Origin: Mangifera indica
Lineage: Eukaryota > Streptophyta > Magnoliopsida > Sapindales > Anacardiaceae
Length of the DNA: 64,000 nucleotides
Assembly: GCF_011075055.1 (NCBI RefSeq)
Contig: NC_058137.1
Location: 4,082,771-4,146,770, forward strand
Direction of reading: 5' to 3'
The notes beneath the pieces were generated by a model, which searched no databases, was not told the origin of the DNA, and saw nothing but the letters and a program-made list of their open reading frames with translations. This document shows positions 54,755-64,000 of the stretch, one piece after another. The position numbers were made by a program, and so were the translations under genes. Within the stretch, counting starts at the first letter, position 1. Each line of letters begins with the position of its first letter.

Positions 54755-56440
54755 TCACTTGGGTAGACAATCATCATAAACCCTGTTTCCAGCAAACTCT
54801 GGCAAAGCCTTTCCTTTAGATTCTCTACCAACCCTACAGACATAGTTCAGCCCCACAAGGAGCTCTGTAATTGCAGCTTCAGTTTTTGCTTGATTTGCAA
54901 AGTAGAGTGTCTGCACCAAAAGCACATTTGACCTGGAAACCACATTTTCCTTCTCAAAACTACGCTCTAACTGCCACCTCGTCGTGTTATGAGCCAATGG
55001 TGACAGCCAGTCCAATATCTGATCCAATGCCGAAGTCCATTGAGCTGCAAGGGAAGCATCATAAGCAGATGAACGTGAAGATTTTGAATATGCCTTAAGC
55101 CTAGCCCTCAGAGCACCTTTTATGGTTGTGGGTAACATATTGTACAGATCATCTCTTGTGTCAAGGCCAATCATGTGAGGAGATGAAGCTAATTTCTCAA
55201 TCAATATAACAACATTTGCATAGTGGAGGGCTAATGCAGCATCACCAAGAGTTGATGGAGGGGCTTTCAACAACCCATGTTTGGAATTCATGCGAGAGAG
55301 CTTGTAATATATTCTGTTGTTGCTAGAAAGTGATCCCTTATTCATAATTCTCATTTTCTCACTGGTTTTCATAGATACATTAGTGAACCTCATAGAACCA
55401 CCCTTTGGCTTGCAACTCTCTACTATCGGAGAATCGGCCCCACCCATCATACATCCTTTGAAAGGTGCAACATGAGCCAATCGTTTTGATTTAGAATGGG
55501 GAAGCCTTTCAAGTACAGTATCAGACTCTTGAATGAACTGTCCTAGCTTCATATTTGGTTTATTCTTGTGAGTGATCAGAATTGATTTTGAAACCAACTT
55601 TCCAGGAGGTGCTGAAGAGAATCCACAAAGATTATTCTCAGAAGGATATACCAAAGATTGCAAAGGAGCAGAAAAGGATTGGCTGCGAGAAAGAAATTCA
55701 GCATTCCTTTGTTCACAATCATTACTTCCTTCCATGGAGGCCATTTGGTTAACCCCAAAAACTTGTTTTATCCTTTCCAGTAATGTAAAAAGTGATCTTA
55801 CCAAGAGTCTGACAGTGTAATCATAAGTTCGAACCCACGGAGACATCTCACGCAGACTTTTCACTTCCTGGCGCTGCCACATTACCTTCTGTTGGAACTC
55901 AAGCAATTTCACCTGATCTAAGTCATGGTTGGCCTGCATTCTCTTAAGAGTTTGCTCAAGCTCTGCCAGCACTTCCAACTCTTGAGATAACTGCATTAAA
56001 ACTGCAACAAATCTCTCCATTTTCTTCACTTTCCTCTCCATCTTCTTTAATTTATATTCCCACCCAAACCATTCAAAATTATTTAGAATGGGATCATTAA
56101 GGAAATTCTCAAATCGGTGATATACAGGGTCTGTGCACCTCTTGCCAAACCGAGCTACGGACCTTGCCACGTTTCCAAAATTCACAATGATCTCATCAAA
56201 TACAAGATCCATAAGATAATCATCATCATCAGAAACAAGCTTTTGTACTCCAACTGAGTACACAATCTCTTCCCTTAACCTGAAAACCTCCTTTTCACTT
56301 AAGAAATGCCACATACAAACCACCTTTGACATCAAGTTTGACACTTCATATGCCAAAATTCCAATCACAGCCCTGTCAGTCTGCGAACCACTCTTCCAAG
56401 AAATCCACCGCAAATTACCAAACCAAGATTCTGCAACCAT
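54755..56440 (-). CDS. DUF3475/DUF668 protein (PSI-like plant family)
   Basis: One uninterrupted reading frame of 561 residues from ATG 56440. Residues about 25-82 form the DUF3475 region. Residues 128-200 are a charged, leucine-rich segment likely to be coiled coil. The middle (about 230-390) is Ser/Lys-rich and probably disordered. Residues about 397-490 form DUF668, with LGDAALALHYANVVILIEKL and a YNMLPTTIK block. The pair defines a plant-specific family that includes PSK SIMULATOR proteins, linked to growth under phytosulfokine signalling. The biochemical role is unknown. ATG 56440 has G at -3 and +4 and yields the family-like MVAESW start. ATG 56452 would add four residues in a weaker context. 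A leader intron probably lies upstream. Confidence 0.9.
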   Translation of the reverse strand: MVAESWFGNLRWISWKSGSQTDRAVIGILAYEVSNLMSKVVCMWHFLSEKEVFRLREEIVYSVGVQKLVSDDDDYLMDLVFDEIIVNFGNVARSVARFGKRCTDPVYHRFENFLNDPILNNFEWFGWEYKLKKMERKVKKMERFVAVLMQLSQELEVLAELEQTLKRMQANHDLDQVKLLEFQQKVMWQRQEVKSLREMSPWVRTYDYTVRLLVRSLFTLLERIKQVFGVNQMASMEGSNDCEQRNAEFLSRSQSFSAPLQSLVYPSENNLCGFSSAPPGKLVSKSILITHKNKPNMKLGQFIQESDTVLERLPHSKSKRLAHVAPFKGCMMGGADSPIVESCKPKGGSMRFTNVSMKTSEKMRIMNKGSLSSNNRIYYKLSRMNSKHGLLKAPPSTLGDAALALHYANVVILIEKLASSPHMIGLDTRDDLYNMLPTTIKGALRARLKAYSKSSRSSAYDASLAAQWTSALDQILDWLSPLAHNTTRWQLERSFEKENVVSRSNVLLVQTLYFANQAKTEAAITELLVGLNYVCRVGRESKGKALPEFAGNRVYDDCLPK

Positions 56441-57330
56441 CTCTCCTCCCATCAACTATGTAAACAGTCAATAATATCCAACCAAAAATATCAACAGATC
56501 ACACAATCCCTGCATCAAAATATGACATAAAAAACAAATGCATAAGTTATCTAAACCGAAAACACTTCTTATCAAATATGATATAAAAAATACATCATAT
56601 TGAAGAAAACACAATTTTACAAAGATGTATGAGAGCTCAAGGTATCAGATAAAATGTGACGAATTATGAATTATAAGGACAGGTAACATGTGACATAACT
56701 TTTAGTGTTTACCCGATCAAGATTTATTAAACTAGTCGACCAGTACCTTTCACCATAAACATAAACAAAGGAAATATTTCCCAGTAAAACTAAGACTTGT
56801 TGTATGTATCTGTTTTCTCATAAACCACAAGAAGCAATTGTTTATTTTTCTACAAATTACCCTTTCATTGAAACGATCAGAAATTCTACTTGAAGGTCAA
56901 CACTAGCTGAAACCCATAACAATTACACTTACAGTCATAACCTACACTTCAATCAGTACGAGTAAACTAGAACTCTACAATTCCCTCTTAACAATCATAC
57001 TTCCTCATAAATTAGCAAGAAATAGAAATTCAACACAATTTCTCAAAAATTTCTTAGCAACAAGAAGAGTGTTTCTGAGGTCAACACAGACACTTAAAAA
57101 TTAATTAAAAAACCTATAAAAATTAAACTCAAAACACAGTTCAAAGTTCGTGAATTGATTACTCAGATCTTCCAACAGGAAAAGCACAGATCCAAAACGA
57201 CCGCAGAAAAATTGAAGCCAATTAAAACTTTCAAAAGTAAAATTACAAGAGCTTACCGTTACTGTAGCGAAGACGACAACTGTACTACGTGAAGCTACAT
57301 TGAGCTGAAACCCAGCAACAAGAGAGGAGA
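56441..57330 (-). promoter_or_regulatory. Leader of the DUF668 gene, probable 5' UTR intron
   Basis: On the minus strand a good donor, AACG|GTAAGCTC, lies at about 57255. A CATAG acceptor lies directly before the ATG region at about 56456. This suggests an intron of roughly 800 nt within the 5' UTR. No coding exon is seen upstream. Confidence 0.5.
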
Positions 57331-59654
57331 GTGAAGGTTAAGAGTGTACGCACCAACAGCCTCATATAAACGAGAACGAAAGAGACACAGAAAAATTACA
57401 AAACAAGTGGACAAAACGAGACAGAATTAAGAGCGCTTAAAATCGGTCAAACCGAGGATTTTAAATTAAATATTGGAAAAAGTGGTGGCGATTAGTGGGT
57501 TTATGCCTGTGGATAACAAAGCGAATAAGACGTATACGGCGACGTATTTATTGAAATTAGTATGAATATACCTGGGAGTGTAGGGGAATTTTTGTGGGGG
57601 CGATAACTTTGAAACCCACACGGCGTATTTAGCGAAAATGAAATACATCAGTCTCAATAATTTTACAACTGCAACAGCCGTGACTGACCGTCAAGTTAGT
57701 GTCTAAATTTGTGACAAAAAATGATAAAATAGAAATAACGAAAGTCAACAAAATAGTTTAAATGATTAAAAAAATCAAACTTGACAATAAGGGTAGATTT
57801 AAATCAAATTTATTTAAATTTAAACTTAAATAAATTTTAAATAAACTTAATTTGAATATAAAAATTTAATATTTTTGAATTTAAATTTAAATTTTAAGAG
57901 TATTTAGCCTATCTAACTTCTTTTGTGAACTCAAAACATGGATCCTAACATAAAATGACTTGAAGTTAATGAAGTTGAATGCCCAATTAAAATGGTTTGG
58001 GCCAGGCCCATTGTAGTTTAATCAAATATGGGGAAATGACTTTTATTCTCCTATCTGGTTGATCACTATCTGACATAATTAAATACACTTTATTTATAAA
58101 AATTAAAAAAAAAAAAACACTCTGTAAATCCCATCTTATATGAAAAAAATAGTCTTGTTTAATTAGGTTTAACTAGGGTTTCTATTTGCACTCCTTTTTT
58201 TTTCCCAATTTCAAACTTAATTAGAGTTTTGGTTTTCACCATTTTTCCCCAATTTCTAATTTAGTTTTTTTTATACCCTTTTTCCTATTTTCAATTTTGA
58301 AAATTATTTTTCTCTTCTGCAGTTTTTTATTCATCACATTATGTGATTACTTTCTCCAAAAAAGTCGTTTCAATGATTTAGAAAATTTAGATTCAGAGTT
58401 TATGTAAGAATTGAAGGTTAGAAATTGCAACAAAAAATGAAATAAAGAATTAAAAATACATTTAAAAGTGAGGGATATTAATTTGATAAAACTAAAAATT
58501 ACTTCCCTTAAATATGTTGATTAAGTGCCCAATAAATCCCTAATTAAATATGATCAACAACATGTTTGGGCTACAAGCCCAAATAATGAATTTACATATA
58601 TGCATTTAAAAGAAATTTTTGCATATTCTTCTTGGACAAAAATGTCACTTGGGTTTTCATGCTTTTGCATAAGTAAATAGGCTATTTATCATGGATCAGG
58701 GTAAGCACCGGTTCATATTAACCCTAAGCAATTAAAAGGTATATCAAGCCTTTTCTTGTTGAAAAACTTATCCAAAGTTTGAATAGTGTCAAGGATAAAG
58801 GAGAGGAAAATTGCCCACTCGAAAGCCATTAAAGAAGTAATTGAAAACTTAATTTCTTGTTGAAAAAATTTTTTATTGATAACTCTCCTGTATTTTTAAG
58901 CTTATAAGTATAAAGGGACAGGTAAACCTGGGGCACAGAATCCACAACAACAGGTAATTTAAAACTTCACAAGCGTAACAAAGACTCAAACCCAATTATT
59001 TTTTCTAAAAATTTTAATATTTTTCTAATTTTGTTAACTCGTGAGATCTAATTTAAAAGTATACTTTAAGTGTTTGGATTCTCTGATTTCCGTTAATGAA
59101 GACATAAAACATCCATTCACTTCAACTTAATAAAGGAATCCTACCAAAACATGGTGCTAATTGTGTAATTAATTTAAACTCTCCCCATTTTAACTCATAA
59201 TTAATTTAATGAACTATGTCGTTAATATTCATGGTCAATAATAAATTAATAAGGTATACTTAACTCTTTTTTTTTTTTTGGTGCTTTACAAATGTTGTAA
59301 TTAAATTGGTGAATCTCTTTTTGCCATTTCAATTTCACCATAAAATAATTTCCAAGTTAATTAAGATATGCGAGGGGTCTACTTAACCTTTGCCCGACAA
59401 AAATCAGATTTGGTGACTGTAAATCTAACTACTTAGATTTTGTCCAAGAGGTTCTCTCAAATGGACTTCATCATGCAATTAATATATTTTGACTTTGGTA
59501 ATTGTTAGATTAATATTAGTTACTTGTGAGTAAGAAAATTTGTGACTTTAGTGCAATTGGCAGGTAAAATCTCAAATCCAAAAAATGATCAAATTTGAAT
59601 ATTTATTTTTATGTTTGAAGTCTCTCTTCTTTGTCACTTAAATTACATATAAAT
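57331..59654. other. Gene-free stretch
   Basis: 57331-57700 is probably promoter of the DUF668 gene. The rest is AT-rich without a gene. The words GGGGAAATGACTTTTATTC (58030) and AAAAATTACTTCCC (58490) hint at the two ends of another decayed MITE. Confidence 0.4.
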
Positions 59655-60128
59655 AGGCGTTTGATTTAAATAATATTTTATTATCAAAATTAATAAATTA
59701 TTTTAAATATTACTAGATATAAATTATTACTATATTTAATAAAAACTATATGTATAAATAATTATTGTGTTTGGTTAGAGGTAATAAAAGAATACTAATA
59801 TATTATTTACTTAAATGTTATTGGGTATAATTATTTTAAAATATTTTTTATGTTATTTGTTATATTAATTTAAAATAAAATTATTTTTATCCTAAAAAAT
59901 TAATAAATAAATATATAATTATAATAATATGAAAATTACCTTAATAATATTTTAATACCTAAGGTGATTGTAGTAATCAAATTATCACCTATATTACTTG
60001 TCACATCATCATTTATAATAAAATATTATCATAATTTTTTATCACTGATAAATTAAACAAAGTAATATAAGTAATTAAAGATCTATTAGCAAAGTAATTT
60101 TTATAAAACTTCAACCAAACACCCCCTA
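59655..60128. mobile_element. GTTTGGT-ended MITE (copy 2)
   Basis: The right terminus AACTTCAACCAAACACCCCC is the inverse of the left terminus of the copy at 31368. The left terminus GGCGTTTGATTTAAATAA is its weaker partner. Internal GGTAAT/ATTACC words and the ACCTAAGGTGAT block also match. It is noncoding. Confidence 0.7.
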
Positions 60129-61296
60129 AAGGTTATAATAAATAGATTTATTTATACTAACAAATTAAATAAGATAATATTAATAATAAAATAAAATATT
60201 ATCAAAATAAATTTTTATTCTTTTAAGCCACATAAACCCTTTAGGCTAAACTTGAAAAAATGTTAATCATTCTCTACTAAAATTTTGTTGTTGGAAAATT
60301 AAATTTTATAACACAAAGTATAAATACAATAGAAAACATAAAAATCAAAGCACAAAAACTTACAAATATGATTTTTAAAGTTCAAATTCTACCATTTCAA
60401 CTTATTGTGAAATGGTTGTTAAACCCTAGATAACATCTGCGAGTATCTTCTAGAGTTTAAAAACCATATTGGGAAGAAGATTTTAAATAAATTTAACTAT
60501 ATAGCTTAATTCGACTAATTCTTTTATAGTTTAACATTCATATTATAAGAAATAAAGTTGGTTGAATCTCCCCATTTTACTAAATTTTATAGGTTTAACA
60601 AACATATCAAGGAGAGAAAAAAGTTGACAAATGGGGGTTAAATCTATTTGGCCAATCTTTGTTTTATATATATTGCCAAATTTGGTTGAAATCCCCACAT
60701 AGCCAACCTTTTCAATTTAGATATGATTCAACCAACCTTTTAATAGTCATATTAGGAGAGATAAGCCAACAATATTTGTTTTATCCAACTAGTTAGATCT
60801 TACCAATACCACATATCTTTGGCCAAACTTTTAAGTTTAGGGTTTTTATTCTTCTGGTTTATATTTCTTCTTGTGTCGTGTAGAGATGTCTTGAATGAAC
60901 TCCAAAATACATAACAAAGCTTACCCAATATTGAAGATGATGCTCACCCAACTTATTACTCAACCTCAAGATTAACGATTGACATCAACCAACAATATCA
61001 AATCCAGAGGGATCATTATAACTAGTTGATCAATTCTAAATGAATCATTACAGTTTAACTATCCAATTTAGTCTTATCTAGATGAATACTACAACTCAAC
61101 TTCAACATTAATGATTGGCTTTAATCGAAAATTCTTCAAGCCAACCTTTTGAAGATACACAAGACCTTTGCATGGACACTCATAAAAACTCATCATTGGT
61201 GTAGTATTATTAATGTTTGTATATACATATATTATTATTTATTTGATGGATCATTGTTTAAATAAATCAGTCAAGTATAAAGACTCTTTCATATAA
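60129..61296. other. Gene-free stretch
   Basis: AT-rich. Repeated CCAACCTTTT-like words between 60600 and 61160 suggest decayed repeat DNA. No gene or clear element end was found. Confidence 0.4.
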
Positions 61297-61445
61297 ATTT
61301 TTTTTCTTTGGTAAGCAAATGTGTATATTAACCAAAACCAACGAGACACCCAAAAGAGAACTAAAGAACAACTTAAGCTCGACTAAATCAATGAAAGACC
61401 AACACAAAGCTACAAACAGACAAAACCAACAAAGATCACATGTGG
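61297..61445 (-). mobile_element. 5'-truncated LINE remnant (3' end only)
   Basis: Read on the minus strand, the sequence ends in ACATTTGCTTACCAAAGAAA followed by an A-rich tail (61296-61306). Plant LINEs commonly end this way. Upstream text contains TTGTTGGTTTTGTCTG and GTGTTGGTCTTTCATTG. No reverse-transcriptase domain remains. Imperfectly duplicated flanks (about 61230-61280 and 61478-61530) share ATCAGTCAAGTATA/ATCAGTTAAGTATA. Confidence 0.5.
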
Positions 61446-62206
61446 GGTACCTATAAAAGTTTGTTTTATAAGTATATTATTATTTGTTTTATGTATCACC
61501 TTGTTAATTAAACTAATCAGTTAAGTATATATATAACTTCTTATTAAACACATAATAATTATCTAGAATAAACGAAATCAAAATTGTCTCCATTTTTAGT
61601 GTTGTAGAAATTTATTAGAATTAAAAAATATATTAAAAAATTTCATAGATCCATGTTCCACTAAGCTCCTAGTATACTAAGTTGGTGTTGTAAGATGCAT
61701 TTATCTTGATAACCCCAAATCATAAATATAAATGAAATTTTATTTTATAAAAACATTTACATTTGATGACAAGAAGTTGTCCAAATTACTTTTCTTGTAT
61801 CAAAACTAAATATGAAGGTTTGAGAAGAACTATCATCACCAACATCACCACATATAAGTTTTTTTCTTTTAGATTACTCCTGATATTATGAACTGAAAGT
61901 GCGATTGAGAAAACTCTTATGAAAATAAACACATGAATTGGACACATACTTGACAATATGACCTCCCAATCTTGAGTCTACTATTCACATACTTGGGGTC
62001 AATCTGAATAATTTCGACTTATTATACAAGTTTAAACTTACATATGTAGTACGTGCAACTTAATATGCATATATAACAATCCTTCATATGTAATGCCTCC
62101 AATTTATTATGAAGATTTACACATGCAATACCTTTAGCTTCTTATGAACATTCCCTACACAACACAAGAAGAGAAATAAGTTAGGAAAAATAAACTCAAA
62201 ACTAAA
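61446..62206. other. Gene-free stretch
   Basis: AT-rich. No gene, RNA or definable repeat apart from the flanking duplication noted with the LINE remnant. Confidence 0.4.
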
Positions 62207-62540
62207 AGGCCAAAGGACTTATTTTCACCCAAAGATTGCTCATTTCTTAAGTTTTCTCTTTAACTTTGAAAAACCCTTTTACCCATATATGGATGATTAA
62301 AATTAACCAAATATATTAGTTTTAAAATTTTATATTTTTTTTCACCCTAAATCCCAAAAAACAACAATTTCCCCCTAGACCAAATTTTAGAAAACAACAT
62401 TTTCCCCCGTAAGGTTTACTCTTTAATTTACAGCCTCTCCTCCAGCGGTCTCTGCCTCCCAACGCATTCTCTCACTTCGACAATCTCTCTCTTCTCATCT
62501 CTCCCCCCTCCAATTGGTCCTTCAAGTTAGAAAGACAAAA
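62207..62540. mobile_element. Mutator-like element, left end only (copy D)
   Basis: It begins AGGCCAAAGGACTTATTTTC, matching the end of the 39862 element, and continues into a GC-richer CTCTCCTCCAGCGG part like that in copy A. No right end was found before the window ends, so it is truncated or rearranged. Confidence 0.5.
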
Positions 62541-64000
62541 AGTTTTGTCGATAAAATGAAGATGAGAGATCCCCAATGAAACCAGTCATTCGGTTTTATG
62601 ATTTAAATCGAATTATACACACCTTATTCAGAACTTTTAAATTGTGAAAATTCAAAAAACCTGTATTGAGAAATATAATTTAGAGAACCCACATTCTATG
62701 CTTGTGAAGCTAAAGCAAATAATTAATTAATTTTGTGTATTATCTTTATAGGAATTAAAAAAAGAAAGGAAAATAAAGCAAGGATAAGGATAAGAATAGT
62801 TGCTTACTGTGAAAGGAAAGGATTGATTAAGAAATAAGCATGGGTTAACGTAGCAGAATCAAATCACATGCACCAAAAAGTTTTATGTTTTTAATTATAA
62901 CTATGCAGCTTTATCTCATGCTTATTCATTTTTATTTTACAAAAATAATTATACAGAGACTGGTCCCCTCCCCCTCCTCAAGGCTTTTATCTCACGATCC
63001 AAAAATTATTTTTTTTTTTAATTTAGATTTTTAATGGGCTGGGCTTGGCTGGGCTTTTGCTTATTTTATCCTGTTCATTTATAACTTTATAAATAGATTA
63101 AGCATTTTTTTTATTTTTTAATTAATTACTTTAGAAAATAGCAAAATTAATCAATAAATAAATAAATTCTTCTCGGGCCCATATATATGCCTACATAACT
63201 GTTATATGTTCTTTAATGTATAATATTAATATGTTTTTATTTTTTCATTTGCAAAAAAGGATATATATTTTCTTTTAAATATATTTTTGGAATTTTAATT
63301 ATAAGCTTTACCAAATTTTAGGTATTTTAAAGGAAGAAAATGTAGCATGTTTAATGTTTTTTAAAACCGGACAAGTGGTCAAACAAATTATCTCATTGAT
63401 TTATAATTTAACCAATTCAATAGGACAATTAATCGGTTTAATCTATTATTAAATCATTATGTATTTCTTCAATAATATTGAACAATTATCACTTTTTTAA
63501 AAATAAAATATATGAAACATATAAAATATAATTTTAAATATATATTATGCAAACCTAATTTTGTTGGTTTTAAATAATTTTTTCAGTTTAACAGATTTAT
63601 CAAATTTAATCAGATTTTAAATAAATTAATATTTATATATAAATCTAACCAAATTGTAAAATTAAATCTAATTGTAAACTAATTTACAATTTAACCAATT
63701 CAATTAGTCAATCCGATTTAGTCAAACACAACCTAATTGTTTGAGAGATAAATTAAATTCTTATTTTTTTTAGTTGGGACTCTTCAAGTTCAAGGAAATT
63801 AATAGTAAAATATTATTCCTTTATTCAAAGTGGGTATTGGAAAACCAAATTTCTTTTTTTTTTTTTTTTATGGAAGCCCTCATTGAAAATTTATTAACAA
63901 ATTGATGCCTTGAAACTCTTTAACCCCACATGCTCATCAGTAGAGAATCTCTCCCTCTCTCTCTCTCTCTCTCTCTTAAAAAAAAAAAAATTTTGTGTAT
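62541..64000. other. Gene-free stretch
   Basis: AT-rich, with a TC microsatellite at 63949-63976. No gene is recognised. A gene could begin beyond the window edge. Confidence 0.45.
63949..63976. repeat. (CT)n microsatellite
   Basis: About 13 CT dinucleotides, followed by an A-run. Confidence 0.9.

Overview
This is a stretch of a eudicot plant nuclear genome. It is AT-rich, its protein genes are interrupted by GT-AG introns, and the gaps hold small DNA transposons, long hairpins and microsatellites. The proteins read out here closely resemble those of rosids, but the sequence does not fix the species.

Layout. A tRNA-Arg(UCU) gene (573-645, minus) is followed by a GC-rich transposon with a 10-bp target duplication (1441-1800). 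Next is a 16-exon cytosolic pyruvate kinase gene of a divergent plant subgroup (2938-9034, minus). A 7-exon gene (13129-17405, plus) encodes a trihelix DNA-binding domain fused to a bacterial-type UMP kinase. A 725-bp near-palindrome (18116-18840) separates it from an LRR receptor-like kinase of the PXC1 type (20223-22316, minus). In Arabidopsis, PXC1 (At2g36570) and a pyruvate kinase of this subgroup (At2g36580) are neighbours, so part of the order is ancient.

From 22.3 to 34 kb I find no intact gene, only microsatellites, Mutator-like foldback elements and other repeats. A seven-exon membrane protein gene with CREST/ceramidase-like residues follows (34194-38018, plus), preceded by a short uORF whose stop overlaps the outer start codon. 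A decayed piece of plastid 23S rRNA (38585-38815) lies just downstream. After another Mutator-like element (39862-40624) comes a cytochrome P450 CYP76A-like cluster on the plus strand: an intact gene (44612-46293), a broken copy (47849-49106) and a second intact gene (51941-53547). The broken copy and the second intact gene share a duplicated upstream block. An intronless DUF3475/DUF668 gene (54755-56440, minus), probably with a leader intron, is the last gene. From 57.4 kb to the end there are only repeats, including a GTTTGGT-type MITE and a LINE 3' end.

The genes do not form a pathway. They cover glycolysis, a possible pyrimidine or regulatory function, vascular receptor signalling, membrane lipid chemistry and a specialised-metabolism P450 cluster. 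Splice sites were placed by eye using GT/AG dinucleotides, exact frame continuity and recall of protein families. No alignment or database search was run.
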